Of a stretch of DNA of 64,000 nucleotides, positions 1-9,729 are shown one piece after another. Both the position numbers and the translations under genes were made by a program. This DNA is from Bacillota bacterium (GTDB taxonomy: Bacteria; Bacillota; Clostridia; Lachnospirales; Lachnospiraceae): the NCBI GenBank assembly GCA_023421505.1, contig JAEZTJ010000093.1, positions 1-64,000 on the forward strand. The letters are read 5' to 3'. How positions within the stretch are numbered: the stretch's first letter is position 1; every line of letters begins with the position of its first letter. The notes beneath the pieces were generated by a model. It did not search any database and had not been told where the DNA came from. It saw only the letters and a program-made list of their open reading frames with translations.

Positions 1-38
1 TTAGTTTTGTTAGTCGCATAACTTAATTATACCATTTG

Positions 39-65
39 TGCGGATTCTAAGGAATCCGCATTTTT
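39..65 (+). terminator. Rho-independent terminator of a gene left of the window
   Basis: A perfect 9 bp stem (TGCGGATTC / GAATCCGCA) with a TAAG loop is followed by TTTTTAATTTT. It reads as a terminator on the plus strand, so a plus-strand gene probably ends just before position 1. Confidence 0.75.
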
Positions 66-75
66 AATTTTGAGC

Positions 76-96
76 ATAAAAAGGAGCTTTTGCTCC
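76..96 (-). terminator. Probable terminator of the AraC/GyrI gene
   Basis: Read on the minus strand, GGAGC-AAAA-GCTCC is followed by TTTTTATG. The stem is short (5 bp), but it lies downstream of the minus-strand AraC gene and has a good U-tract. Confidence 0.5.
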
Positions 97-240
97 ACAG
101 CTTATTCGGCTATTTTGCAAAAGCCCCCTTTATTAAAGCATGTTTTTCCCTATTCCTGCGCTACTGTGTGAAGATGCTTTTCCTTCACATTTATTTCATT
201 TGAACGCTATCTGATCATGGCTAGATAATATCCTCTGTTC

Positions 241-1134
241 TTATTTCTTAAGGATTGGATACCACAGTTCAATATATCCATATTCCTCTGTGCCTCCGTA
301 TATCTCAAAATTTGCTCCATCTGCTTTCACATAATTAGCGGTGGGCAGCCATTCCGTATAGAAGCTTTTATGCAGAGATTTAAGAACGTTTGATAAGTCC
401 TCTCCCCATTTAAAATGATCGGATGTAAATATCACATACGTTTGAGAAGGAATGTGAATAACCTTATAACCGTCTGTTTTACTCTCTTTAGATACAAATG
501 CACAAAGCATATACGGGAAGGTGTCTTCCTCTGTAACGCGGTAGTTTTCAACTGCATGTACTTTACATAATTCTTTCGAAATAAAGCCTGGTAATTCTCC
601 TGCACTTGAAGAAAGCCTATTATATTCCCCATTACTCATAGACCTCTGCCATAGCTGCACCGGGTTTATATAACCCTCTTCTCCTTTTAAAGAGCAGATT
701 TCTTCAATACCAAATACATCAAAAGCTTCCTTTGTTTCAATTCTGTAATCCATTTCTTTCTCTCCTTTAATTGATATTTGAAAGGATATTTTAGGATAAG
801 CTTTTAACGGTACACCCTCTTGCTTTGCTTCTGCCGGGTTTAATCCATGAAGCTGCTTAAAGGCCCTGGCAAAGGATGTTGCACTGTCATAACCATATTT
901 CACTGCCACATCAATTATTCTAATATTAGAGTTCTGTAATTCTATTGCCGCACAAGTTAGTCTTCTTCGACGAATGTACTCCGCTAGAGTAATATCCGTT
1001 ATAAATGAAAACATACGCTGAAAATTATAAGAGGAACAGCATGCCTTCATAGAAACAATACTCGTGTCTATCTCACCCGTCAAATTAGCCTCAATATAAT
1101 CAAGAGCTGAATTCATCTTATCAAGCCAATCCAT
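241..1134 (-). CDS. AraC-family regulator with GyrI-like effector domain
   Basis: A two-domain transcription regulator. An N-terminal pair of AraC helix-turn-helix motifs (about residues 1-110, with the family signature LAEYIRRRRLTCAAIEL and a second helix around KYGYDSATSFARAF) precedes a GyrI/SOUL-like ligand-binding domain (about 120-297) of the Rob/BmrR type. I start it at the ATG at 1134 (MDWLDKMNS), because AAAGGAGGG lies just upstream; a TTG six codons earlier would lie over that ribosome binding site. It is a clear paralogue of the AraC/GyrI gene at 16172-17032. It stands alone here. The ligand is not predictable; the family often responds to amphipathic small molecules. Confidence 0.9.
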   Translation of the reverse strand: MDWLDKMNSALDYIEANLTGEIDTSIVSMKACCSSYNFQRMFSFITDITLAEYIRRRRLTCAAIELQNSNIRIIDVAVKYGYDSATSFARAFKQLHGLNPAEAKQEGVPLKAYPKISFQISIKGEKEMDYRIETKEAFDVFGIEEICSLKGEEGYINPVQLWQRSMSNGEYNRLSSSAGELPGFISKELCKVHAVENYRVTEEDTFPYMLCAFVSKESKTDGYKVIHIPSQTYVIFTSDHFKWGEDLSNVLKSLHKSFYTEWLPTANYVKADGANFEIYGGTEEYGYIELWYPILKK

Positions 1135-1258
1135 ATAACTCCCTCCTTTCAAGTAAAGGTTATCATAAACAGAATTTACCTTCGCAACTTTTTGTGCACA
1201 AATAAATTGTATTTAATAAGCTTCATTATTATTTTCTTGCTTTTGCTTATGAAGCTTC

Positions 1259-3250
1259 TTATACCCTGAATTTATCTATCTCTTCGATCAGCTTATCCGC
1301 ACTTAGTTTTGTCTTCTGAACAATCTCACTTACAGCGTATGCCTTCTCACTGGTATCGGATATACGGTTAGCAATATCTGTTGTACCGCTTGCTCCTTCA
1401 TTTGCAGCTGTAGCTACTCCATCTACTGCTGTCATGACATTTTCAAGTGAAGCTAATAATTCTTCGGCAGTAGCACTGAATTCAGTTACAAGATCATTGA
1501 CATAATTCGCATCGTTACTGTATTGACCAGCTACCTCCAGCATATTTTTATAATCCTTTACTACATTAACAGATACAAAGGCTAAAAGGTTATTTGCACA
1601 ATTTGACAGGTTATCCACCGAACCAGTTACTCTTGTGGTCATTTCCTGAATTTTAAGTACTGCTGTTTTTGATTGCTCTGCAAGCTTCCTGATTTCATCC
1701 GCAACTACCGAGAAGCCTTTTCCGGCTTCTCCTGCTCTTGAAGCCTCTATCGATGCATTTAATGATAATAAATTCGTCTGAGTGGTTATCTGCATAATAG
1801 AATCGGTCAAAAGAGCGATTTCCTTTACAACCTCCGCTTCACTCAGTGCCTCCTCCAGCTGCTTTCTCGTATTTTCAAAGGCTTCAGCTGCCTTTTGGTC
1901 AGCAGTATTTACTTCTTTCTTGGTTTGTAATGCTCTCTGATTAATTTTTTCAGCTTGAAGTGCTCCCTCCTGTGACTTCTGGGCAATGGAGCGAACTGCT
2001 TTTTCTATTTCCTGGGTCGTTGCAGCCATTTCTTCAGAGGATGCAGCAGATTCTTCCATGCCCGCTGCCAGCTCCTGTGTCGTTGCAGACACATCTTCAA
2101 TATTTTTATCTAATATCATTACGTTATTTAGAACTCGCTCTACATCACTGTTAATATTACCTGATTCTGCCTTAATACTGGAAATCAAGGTTCTTAGGGA
2201 ATTCTTCATATCGTTAATACCGCGTGATATTATTCCAATCTCATCTTTTCTTTTAATATATTTATCATCAATCTCCAAGGTAAAATCTCCGCCTGCTATT
2301 AATGCAATCGCAGCCTTTAGTTTTTTGATAGGATTTACAATTTGATGACATACTCTCTCAATAATAATACCAATCAAAAGAATTGATATAAACATGGTAG
2401 AAAAGATTTTAACCGATAAGTTTACCATACCTGCCATCACTTCATTTTCAGATGCTACAACAACTAAAATCCAGTCTGTACTTTGTATCGGCAGATAATT
2501 GGCAATTTTCTTATCTCCTTTCATTGAGTATTGATATTTCCCAGATTTACCGGAAAGTAATTTATCCTGAAAATTCTTAAGCTTTCCGTTATCCACTTCA
2601 CTAACCTTCTTTAAAATCAGATCATGATTATTATGTGCCAGAATAGTTCCGTCACTACTCACCAAAAATCCGTAGCCCTTTTTACCATATTTGATTTGCC
2701 CAATCAATTCTGTAATCGTTTTTAATTTAACATCTCCGAAAAATACGCCTCTTTCACTGCCATCCGTATTTTTAATTTTCGCTCCCGCTCCGACAACTAT
2801 CTCGTTCGTTGCACCGTCTAAGTATGGAGTTGTAAACTGAGTTGTTTCATTCTTCAGACCTTCTATGTACCATGAACGCGATTTCATATCATAATTAATG
2901 GGTGGTATCCAACCCGCACCGTCAATTAACCGGCCGTCGAGTGTACCTATATATAAATCAGATATATTTTCATATTTATCTACCATATGCTTTAGATAGT
3001 TTAATTCAATATCCGCATTAAATCCGGATGTTTGTACAGTTTCTTTAACAGTATCAATAATTTCAAGGTTTGTAGTAAGCCAGCCATCAATTTTATTGGC
3101 ATAAGACTGTGCAGTTACAGATAGCTCCTTATCTGTACCATTAGTAATGATATCTCTTGCAAAAATAAAGCTTATAGCGGAGACAGCACTAATGGTTACA
3201 ATTATAACAGGAATGGTAAAAATTAGCATCTTAAATTTTAAGCTCTTCAT
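1259..3250 (-). CDS. Methyl-accepting chemotaxis protein, dCache_1 type, probable amino-acid sensor
   Basis: A 663-residue transmembrane chemoreceptor. TM1 is at about residues 8-30, an extracellular double-Cache domain at about 35-275, TM2 at about 280-300, HAMP at about 300-355, and a C-terminal signalling hairpin whose tip carries an E-A-G-x-G-F-S-V-V-A-D-E-type motif (about 505-520). In the membrane-distal Cache module I see Y120, R125, W127, Y128, Y143 and D173. These match in identity and near-exact spacing the published dCache_1AA motif for binding the amino and carboxyl groups of amino acids. It should signal through CheA/CheW, which are not in this window. It is monocistronic; the next gene ends before a terminator. 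Confidence 0.93.
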   Translation of the reverse strand: MKSLKFKMLIFTIPVIIVTISAVSAISFIFARDIITNGTDKELSVTAQSYANKIDGWLTTNLEIIDTVKETVQTSGFNADIELNYLKHMVDKYENISDLYIGTLDGRLIDGAGWIPPINYDMKSRSWYIEGLKNETTQFTTPYLDGATNEIVVGAGAKIKNTDGSERGVFFGDVKLKTITELIGQIKYGKKGYGFLVSSDGTILAHNNHDLILKKVSEVDNGKLKNFQDKLLSGKSGKYQYSMKGDKKIANYLPIQSTDWILVVVASENEVMAGMVNLSVKIFSTMFISILLIGIIIERVCHQIVNPIKKLKAAIALIAGGDFTLEIDDKYIKRKDEIGIISRGINDMKNSLRTLISSIKAESGNINSDVERVLNNVMILDKNIEDVSATTQELAAGMEESAASSEEMAATTQEIEKAVRSIAQKSQEGALQAEKINQRALQTKKEVNTADQKAAEAFENTRKQLEEALSEAEVVKEIALLTDSIMQITTQTNLLSLNASIEASRAGEAGKGFSVVADEIRKLAEQSKTAVLKIQEMTTRVTGSVDNLSNCANNLLAFVSVNVVKDYKNMLEVAGQYSNDANYVNDLVTEFSATAEELLASLENVMTAVDGVATAANEGASGTTDIANRISDTSEKAYAVSEIVQKTKLSADKLIEEIDKFRV

Positions 3251-3509
3251 AGTTCATTCTCCCAGTCATTAAATAGTATTTTTGGTAACAATTAGTATTA
3301 TAACAGCATCTTAATTACATTTCGACTGTGAATATGAAAAATTTTAGAATAATAAATAAAATTTTTATAAACAATTTTACCAAACAAAGAATCAAATATA
3401 CCTTCTGCACAAATTATATAAAAAAACAGAAATAAAAATTACTTTTATATATACTCTTAATCAATGTAACTAACATGAATACATTACATTTAATTCTAAA
3501 ATTTAATAT
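3251..3509. other. Intergenic stretch, AT-rich, no gene seen
   Basis: About 260 bp of very AT-rich sequence between the chemoreceptor start and the GNAT terminator. It must hold the chemoreceptor promoter, but I could not single out a convincing -35/-10 pair. No open frame or RNA-like structure is visible. Confidence 0.6.
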
Positions 3510-3544
3510 AAAAAAATCATGTCAATCTGCCAGAAATTGACATG
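3510..3544 (-). terminator. Terminator of the GNAT gene
   Basis: On the minus strand, a 9 bp stem (CATGTCAAT / ATTGACATG, 9 nt loop) is followed by ATTTTTTTATAT. A second inverted pair, GAATTAGCC (3557-3565) and GGCTAATTC (3614-3622), lies between it and the GNAT stop codon. Confidence 0.85.
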
Positions 3545-3615
3545 ACATCTTAAAAAGAATTAGCCGCCTCTTAATCCTCGAAGCTGATTTCTACTATGCT
3601 TTTCTCATCCATTGG

Positions 3616-4113
3616 CTAATTCAGAAGTTTCTCATAACATACCAAATCTAATACTTGACCAAATTTTATTCCAACCTCTTTATAGTGAGCACAATTAAAA
3701 TAGCCGCAATGAGCAAAAAGTTTGATACTATTCGTATTTTGTCCACATATGACCGCAATCAAAGCATGTATATTAAATGCTCTTGCATAATTCTCCAGGT
3801 ATGCTATTGCTTTTGTTCCGATTCCTCTTCCTGTATACTCAGGCTTTAGATAAATCGTTATTTCCGCCGTCCTTCTAAATGCTTCTCTCTTTTTATACTC
3901 AGTTAATATTACATAACCGCATATTGTCTCAGCTATTTCAATTATAAATGCTTTATATGGCGGCTTATCAAAGATAACCAGCTCCCTCATTTCCTCCCTC
4001 GTAATAACATGATCATGGAAGGTAGCAGTAGTATTAAAAACATAATAGGAATAAATATCCAATAGCTCTTGTATATGCTCTTCCTTTACTTCTTCAAATC
4101 TAATATTTTCCAT
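3616..4113 (-). CDS. GNAT N-acetyltransferase, phosphinothricin-acetyltransferase-like
   Basis: A single-domain acetyl-CoA-dependent N-acetyltransferase of 165 residues. The acetyl-CoA pyrophosphate loop is visible as YTGRGIGTKAIAYLE (about residues 93-107), followed by the family's NTNSIKLFAHCGY segment (about 126-138). Its size and the N-terminal YNxYVxxxTxTF-like stretch (YSYYVFNTTATFHDH) resemble the Pat/Bar/YwnH branch, which acetylates small amines such as phosphinothricin or methionine sulfoximine. The substrate here is unknown. It has its own terminator and probably its own promoter. Confidence 0.85.
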   Translation of the reverse strand: MENIRFEEVKEEHIQELLDIYSYYVFNTTATFHDHVITREEMRELVIFDKPPYKAFIIEIAETICGYVILTEYKKREAFRRTAEITIYLKPEYTGRGIGTKAIAYLENYARAFNIHALIAVICGQNTNSIKLFAHCGYFNCAHYKEVGIKFGQVLDLVCYEKLLN

Positions 4114-4245
4114 ATCAAAGCCCCTTTAAACTGAAGGTATGAATTAATTACAAATGTGTCCATTGATTAAATCATTCTACTATATATGAGCAAATCTCTC
4201 AATCTTATTTTTAAGGTTGTACTAGTTTACAGTATATAACCATGC

Positions 4246-5322
4246 TTATTCTTGCTTTACATTTAGATAGACATCCTCTCTTGTATGGAAGCCACTATCA
4301 ATGATGACCTTATCTATGTTAGCTTTCGTAACAGGAATGCAGTCAAGCTTATAATAGGCGATTTCATAGGTACCATCATCGATGGTATCTGTAACATAGT
4401 AATCCGGACTAACCTTAGAATCAGTGATATCCTCTCCTCTGCCCAGAGCGACAGACAGATAGGCTGCTGCCCTGGCCAAATCCTCTACCTGCTTAAAAAC
4501 AGTCATTGACTGAGTTCCTTCTACGATACGCTGGCAGGCCGAAAGATCAGCATCCTGTCCTACGATGCACACCTTCCCTGCTAAACGGTTCTCGGAAAGC
4601 ACTTTAAAAACTTCTCTGGCCAGATCATCATTCCCACACATAATCCCTCTCACCTTAGGATAACTTTTCAAAGCTTCTTCTACATAACGGGCTGCCAACT
4701 CAGCATTCCAATTAGCGCATGAGTTTTCATAGACCACTTTTAAATTGCTATCCTTGATTACTCCTAAGAAGCCTTGCTTTGCTACACTAACATTATTGTC
4801 ACTTGCCGAGCCGGCAATCATATAAATATCTCCCCCGGAAGGAACCGCATGAATAAGTGCTTTTGCCATCTCTTCTCCTACTTCTTCATTATCAAAGGAA
4901 ATATATAAATCGGTATTGGCATTTTTGATAAGCCTGTCGTAGGAAACAATTTTTATTCCACCCTCCTTTGCTTCCTTAATAACCTCTTTTAATGCTTCTC
5001 CATCTGCAGCCACAATTACAATCACATCCATCTTTTTTTTGATAAAATATTTTATCTGTGAAATTTGTGTTTTCACGTCTCCATTTGCTACCTGTACATT
5101 GACCTCTGCTCCCAATTCCTTTGCCGTCATAACAAAAGCATCCCTGTCTCTGATCCACCGTTCAATGACAAAGGAATCAAAGCTAAAGCCTATTTGCAGG
5201 GCATCAGCCTTTTCTATTCTTTCATTTTCATTATGTTGATTATCACTGCACCCGATAAGTACCATAAATAAGAACAAAGTAAATAGATGACCTATTCGTT
5301 TTCTATTCATAAATATCCCCAT
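4246..5322 (-). CDS. Sugar-binding lipoprotein, XylF-like, next to a LytS/YesN pair
   Basis: A solute-binding protein of the ribose/xylose (Peripla_BP_4) family. A lipoprotein signal ends at the lipobox LIGC (Cys about residue 25). The mature part has the XylF-like segment FVIERWIRDRDAF and later the DGEAL and YDRLI motifs. It resembles the ChvE-like protein at 12832-14046 but is shorter and lies at the distal end of a sensor cluster, not beside transporter genes. The start could be M1 or M5 (ATG at 5310, preceded by GGGGAT). It lies 92 bp after the YesN-type regulator and is probably co-transcribed. It could supply ligand to the sensor or share the ChvE importer. Confidence 0.85.
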   Translation of the reverse strand: MGIFMNRKRIGHLFTLFLFMVLIGCSDNQHNENERIEKADALQIGFSFDSFVIERWIRDRDAFVMTAKELGAEVNVQVANGDVKTQISQIKYFIKKKMDVIVIVAADGEALKEVIKEAKEGGIKIVSYDRLIKNANTDLYISFDNEEVGEEMAKALIHAVPSGGDIYMIAGSASDNNVSVAKQGFLGVIKDSNLKVVYENSCANWNAELAARYVEEALKSYPKVRGIMCGNDDLAREVFKVLSENRLAGKVCIVGQDADLSACQRIVEGTQSMTVFKQVEDLARAAAYLSVALGRGEDITDSKVSPDYYVTDTIDDGTYEIAYYKLDCIPVTKANIDKVIIDSGFHTREDVYLNVKQE

Positions 5323-5414
5323 TTCCCGAAATGCTAATAATTCTTTACTAGATTATGTACCTATACAAGCTTATGCCTGCTATACCAGAAAATATAGTTA
5401 AAAATTCTTATTAC

Positions 5415-7013
5415 TTATAATCTTTTCTCTCTATAATCACTGGGCGTAATATTTTCTACTTTCTTAAAAATCCTGCTGAAATAATTTGGATCTGTATAGC
5501 CTGATTTTACACCTATTTCTTTAATGCTTAACTTTGGGTCCTCAAGTAATTCTTTCGATTTCTTGATACGGATACCGGTAAGATAATCTATAAAATTAAC
5601 CCCCGTCTCTTCTTTAAATCGCTTACTGAAATAATAAGGATTAATATTTACCTCACGGGATACATCCTCTAAAGTAATTTCCTTTCTGAAATTCTCGTTC
5701 ATATAGCTGATTGCCTTAGCAACAATACTTTCTGATTGTTTTTTCATCCGATTGGCCATATGCTTCGTTACATCTTTGATTTTACTCAGCCACCAGCTTC
5801 TTATCTCGTCATAGGACCGACTTTGAAGTATAGCCGAAAGATAATCCTTCCTATATAAGAAGCCATAGTTAACCCCACCATGACGAAACGCATCCTTTTC
5901 TGCCCGCATAACAAGCTCCAGTACCTTTAAGCGAATGCTGTCAATATAATCCGGATAATTATCAAGCATCCAATCAAAGAATATTGTTGCCTGCTCTCTG
6001 GCACCCTCCATATCACCTTTTAACACCATCTTAAACAGTAGCTTTTCGTTATCCTCAGGATAATCCCCTTCATATTCCCCTCTCATAGGCATGTCGCCCA
6101 CATGTACAACTCTCTGATCACCCTCTTGTAATGCACGCAGCGCCTCCTGATAGGACTGTTTTAGCTGCTCCATTCTACACTTACGGCCAATTCCAATTCT
6201 AAATTTGGCATCTATATGATTTTCTAAGGCATGCAGCAAATTTCTTGCCTGCGCTATCGCTTTGATCCGTTGTTCATATTCAACTCCCCCGCTATCCTCT
6301 GGAACCATTACAATCACTTTATTGGCCATGACGGCTCCCACCAGACAGGGAAAATGTTCTTTAACAATATGATGCAGTACAGGATAAAATTTTTGAGAGC
6401 GCATACTCATGCCAACCGGGTTGGTAAGTATTCCGTTTTCATAGCTTTCACCAAATTGAATTAGTATTACATATGCACTTTCCTTCTCAAGCTCTAATAG
6501 CTCTTTATAGTTATAATAGGAGCTCTCCGAATCTTCACCCTGCAGCATCAGATAATGTATAAAACCATTTTCCAGAATCGGCAGAACTGTCTCTAACTTC
6601 TCACGCATCCTTAGGTTAGCCAGATGATTCCTTCTTTCAGCCTCTACCTGTAGCATAGCCCGTTTTATCACATTTAGTAAATTATCCTTATTGACCGGCT
6701 TGGTCAGGAAGTCAAATACGCCTATCTCTATTGCTTCTTTAGCATAATCAAACTTGTTATATGCTGTTATCACGATAAATATTACAGATTTATTCCACCC
6801 ACGAATGCTCTGCATTGCTTCAATACCATTCATTCCAGGCATCTGAATGTCCATAAATATTATGTCAGGCCTGATACTTTCTGTCATATCTACTACTGCC
6901 CTGCCCGTTTTTGCTGTGTATACTTCACATTCATCGCCAATATTCTTCTGTATGATTGTCTGCAGGGAATAAAGCATAATTCCTTCATCATCCGCGATAA
7001 GAATTCGATACAT
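5415..7013 (-). CDS. YesN-type response regulator (REC + AraC DNA-binding)
   Basis: A 532-residue response regulator. The receiver domain (about 1-120) has D8/D9 and the phosphorylation site D55 in DIIFMDIQMPGMNG. A long middle region (about 150-400) is typical of YesN proteins. A C-terminal AraC-type double helix-turn-helix (about 430-530) ends with GYTDPNYFSRIFKKVENITPSDYR. The start has an AAAGGAGG site. It sits 23 bp downstream of the LytS-type kinase, its evident partner. By analogy with C. beijerinckii YesN, which activates xylFGH, it is likely to control the monosaccharide importer at 9.7-14 kb. Confidence 0.93.
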   Translation of the reverse strand: MYRILIADDEGIMLYSLQTIIQKNIGDECEVYTAKTGRAVVDMTESIRPDIIFMDIQMPGMNGIEAMQSIRGWNKSVIFIVITAYNKFDYAKEAIEIGVFDFLTKPVNKDNLLNVIKRAMLQVEAERRNHLANLRMREKLETVLPILENGFIHYLMLQGEDSESSYYNYKELLELEKESAYVILIQFGESYENGILTNPVGMSMRSQKFYPVLHHIVKEHFPCLVGAVMANKVIVMVPEDSGGVEYEQRIKAIAQARNLLHALENHIDAKFRIGIGRKCRMEQLKQSYQEALRALQEGDQRVVHVGDMPMRGEYEGDYPEDNEKLLFKMVLKGDMEGAREQATIFFDWMLDNYPDYIDSIRLKVLELVMRAEKDAFRHGGVNYGFLYRKDYLSAILQSRSYDEIRSWWLSKIKDVTKHMANRMKKQSESIVAKAISYMNENFRKEITLEDVSREVNINPYYFSKRFKEETGVNFIDYLTGIRIKKSKELLEDPKLSIKEIGVKSGYTDPNYFSRIFKKVENITPSDYREKRL

Positions 7014-7036
7014 AATTTTCCTCCTTTCTGCACTAC

Positions 7037-8521
7037 TTAATTGCTCGCATTAATAATAATTCTAACCTCTGTTCCCATATCTTTCCCCTTGCTATTTATC
7101 GTAAGCAGCTTATCTTGTCCATAATAAAGCTGCAATCTGCTTATCACATTATTTAACCCTACCCCGGTAGAGTTTACTTTTTTTTCAGTGGATTTTATGT
7201 CACCGGATAATATATTTGCGATTTTGTCTTCAGATATTCCGACCCCATTATCCTTTATTATGATAGTTAAATATTCTCCTTCCTTTACTACCTTTAGAAG
7301 TATCTCTCCTGCTCTGTCAATACCACTTATGCCATGCTTCACAGCATTTTCAACGATTGGCTGCAAGATCATACTGGGGACCCGCACCTTTGTAGCATCA
7401 CACAGAACTTCTTTCCTAAATAAGATATCTCCCGTTAACCGAACATTCAAAATGTAGATATAATTATCAACTGCTGCTATTTCCTCACCAAGCGTTGCAT
7501 CCTGTTCCATTTTCTTTACATTATATCTGAAAAAATCAGCCATTTTCTCTACGAATAAACAGGTCTGCTCTGCTTCTTCTAAGATTGCAAGCTGAGCTGC
7601 TGCATTGAGTGAATTAAACAGAAAGTGTGGATTTATCTGCGCCTGTAGATACTTTAACTGAGCATCCTTTAATAAGGTTTCCATCATAAGCTGCCGCTCC
7701 TTTAGCCGCTGTTCGTTATCCATATCTTCTCTGATCTGTTCAATATAGTCCCTTATACTTTGCAGCATTGTATGAAAGGTACCTGCCAATATACCTATTT
7801 CATCATTTGATTTTGGTTTAATGAATTCAATATTAAAATTGCCGATCGCAACCTCATTCGCGCTATGTGCTAGTTGTACAAGTGGTCCAATCATATTACG
7901 AAGAATCATTAACAGTAAAAATAAGCTGATCAATACGATAGAAATCATTATTACTAAGCTTAGTGCTTCCGTATATCGCAGGGAAACCATCAGAAGCTGA
8001 TAATTCTTTGAATTCTGCCTTAATTGTTCGGTATTTAAATTACCTATAAAGGAATTTATGTATTGGCTTAATCGCTTTGTCTCCTCAAAGGTTGTTTTAT
8101 ACTTCAATATATTGCGTCCCCGCTTCTCCTTAACAGTTTCATCTGTTATAATCAGATAGGTATCAGACATATTCCTTATATTTTTCTCAAGCATCAGTAT
8201 CTCGTCATCCACAATTTTATCATTTAGATTCTCCATCAAATACCGATATTCCTGTTCACTCCTATAATAATTTACTAAAGCTTGCGAACTTTTTGTATTT
8301 AAATATTCATATACATAAGACTGGACTTCCTTCAACTTTTCAGATAGCTTATTGGAAACAATATTCGAGGAATATACGCTGTCAACCTTTCTAAGGGACT
8401 TATTAATATAGGCATTCACACTTATATTGGTAATAAAGAGAATACCTGTAATCAGAATAAAAATCGAAATTAGCTTAGCACTTATGGACCGTCTGAATCT
8501 TTGATTAAAATAATTTATCAT
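7037..8521 (-). CDS. LytS/YesM-type sensor histidine kinase
   Basis: A membrane kinase of 494 residues. TM1 is at about 14-35, an extracellular helical segment at about 40-180 with no recognisable Cache fold, TM2 at about 186-208, HAMP at about 210-262, a His_kinase domain with the phospho-acceptor H299 in AQINPHFLFNS, and a C-terminal ATPase domain with the N-box (ILQPIVENAVKHG) and G1 box (DNGVGIS). The small helical sensor suggests it does not bind sugar directly but reads the membrane-anchored binding protein encoded just upstream (8544-9551), as in the XylFII-LytS complex. Start ATG has GGAGG five bases upstream. Confidence 0.93.
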   Translation of the reverse strand: MINYFNQRFRRSISAKLISIFILITGILFITNISVNAYINKSLRKVDSVYSSNIVSNKLSEKLKEVQSYVYEYLNTKSSQALVNYYRSEQEYRYLMENLNDKIVDDEILMLEKNIRNMSDTYLIITDETVKEKRGRNILKYKTTFEETKRLSQYINSFIGNLNTEQLRQNSKNYQLLMVSLRYTEALSLVIMISIVLISLFLLLMILRNMIGPLVQLAHSANEVAIGNFNIEFIKPKSNDEIGILAGTFHTMLQSIRDYIEQIREDMDNEQRLKERQLMMETLLKDAQLKYLQAQINPHFLFNSLNAAAQLAILEEAEQTCLFVEKMADFFRYNVKKMEQDATLGEEIAAVDNYIYILNVRLTGDILFRKEVLCDATKVRVPSMILQPIVENAVKHGISGIDRAGEILLKVVKEGEYLTIIIKDNGVGISEDKIANILSGDIKSTEKKVNSTGVGLNNVISRLQLYYGQDKLLTINSKGKDMGTEVRIIINASN

Positions 8522-8543
8522 GATAGCCTCCCTTCTGCCATTA

Positions 8544-9551
8544 CTAGTTCCCAGTTTCTAAAGCTTCAATATAGGAGGTAACATTCTCTCTATTAATCAT
8601 ATGAAGATCAACATTAAAATAATTATTAACATAGCCCATCTCCTGATATTCTAATAGAGCCTTAACACTTTGCTTTCCCAGCTGTTCCATATCCATAGCA
8701 ACTGTGATAGCTGCCAGATTTTTTCTGATTGCATCTAATATGATTTCTGAGGAATAGGAGCCTATAATTGTAACTCTGCCTACTTTATTGTAATCAACGA
8801 TTGCCTGACAGGCACATTCCGTATCAACCTCGTCCATACAGACAAGAATATCCGGTATGACATCTGAAGCTACAAATATATCACGAATAGCTTCCTCTGA
8901 ATCAAATTCACTTTCACTCGTTATGTAATATGGCTGCAGGTTGACCTTATTCTCACCCAGCTTTTCATTTAGTGTTTTCTTGATTTGACTAAGTACCATA
9001 TCATTCATGGAATTTGTTTTTGAGGAATGTAACAGTATGTAGATATTCTTCGTGTTCTTATTAATTTGTTCCAAAATCTGTCTCCCGTAAACCAATCCTA
9101 ATTCTATGGAATTAATACCAACAAAGCTTACCCTTTTCGTATAAATATCATCCTTTAATATAGTGATTGTCGGTATTCCCTGCTTCGTTGCCTCATTAAT
9201 CAGATCAGTAATGCTGTCTGATTCATCCGGGCATATAATAATCCCATCTACCTTAGAGGCGATACTCATTCTTAAAAAGTCCTTTATACCATATTCCTCA
9301 GATAAATTATTTCCAATCTGTTCAAGGTAAATATCATGAGCATCTGCCTCCTTCCTTGCACTTTTATATACTGACTGCCAGAAGGAGGTTGCCATATCCT
9401 TAGATATCAAGACATAGTGTTTTTCGTATTCCTCTGCTTTTGTGATTTTTTCTCCCCTTATGATCGGAAGGTTCCGTTCAAACAGAAAAATCACTGTAAC
9501 TAAGAGGCTAATCATTAATATTATTCCAATTATGTAAGGTTTCTTCTTCAA
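8544..9551 (-). CDS. Membrane-anchored periplasmic-binding-fold sensor protein (XylFII-like)
   Basis: A 335-residue protein with a Peripla_BP_4 fold (about 45-320) behind a single uncleaved N-terminal membrane helix (about 6-24). There is no lipobox, unlike the transport-type binding proteins in this window. That anchor, and its position directly upstream of a LytS-type kinase, match XylFII of the XylFII-LytS-YesN xylose-sensing system. The start is a TTG at 9551 with GGAG just upstream; there is no suitable ATG. The segment DDIYTKRVSFVGINSIELG fits the family's second-lobe hinge. The ligand is unknown; a pentose or other monosaccharide is the obvious guess. Confidence 0.85.
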   Translation of the reverse strand: MKKKPYIIGIILMISLLVTVIFLFERNLPIIRGEKITKAEEYEKHYVLISKDMATSFWQSVYKSARKEADAHDIYLEQIGNNLSEEYGIKDFLRMSIASKVDGIIICPDESDSITDLINEATKQGIPTITILKDDIYTKRVSFVGINSIELGLVYGRQILEQINKNTKNIYILLHSSKTNSMNDMVLSQIKKTLNEKLGENKVNLQPYYITSESEFDSEEAIRDIFVASDVIPDILVCMDEVDTECACQAIVDYNKVGRVTIIGSYSSEIILDAIRKNLAAITVAMDMEQLGKQSVKALLEYQEMGYVNNYFNVDLHMINRENVTSYIEALETGN

Positions 9552-9680
9552 TTTCTCCAGCCTTTCTCACATCACCAATTTTGCTTGTCTGCTTTGTGCA
9601 GCTATATACTTTTTTACATGAAGTTTACATCATTTTCCATTTACCACCATTATATCACTATTTAACTTATTTTTACAAAT

Positions 9681-9720
9681 AAAAAAAACGGTACAACAAA
9701 TCCTTTCATTGTTGCACCGC
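9681..9720 (-). terminator. Terminator separating importer operon from sensor operon
   Basis: On the minus strand, a 10 bp stem (CGGTGCAACA / TGTTGTACCG, one wobble) is followed by eight T. It lies after the small membrane gene, so the importer operon (14046 to 9730) ends here and the sensor genes use their own promoter. Confidence 0.9.
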
Positions 9721-9729
9721 TTCTACTGA

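Noticed and set aside
1986..2345. 119-codon plus-strand frame inside the chemoreceptor gene
   Set aside because: It is the antisense of the conserved signalling region of a clear chemoreceptor and has no protein features of its own.
5039..5239. Several 60-70 codon plus-strand frames opposite the sugar-binding protein
   Set aside because: They lack ribosome sites, overlap a real gene fully, and match its antisense codon pattern.
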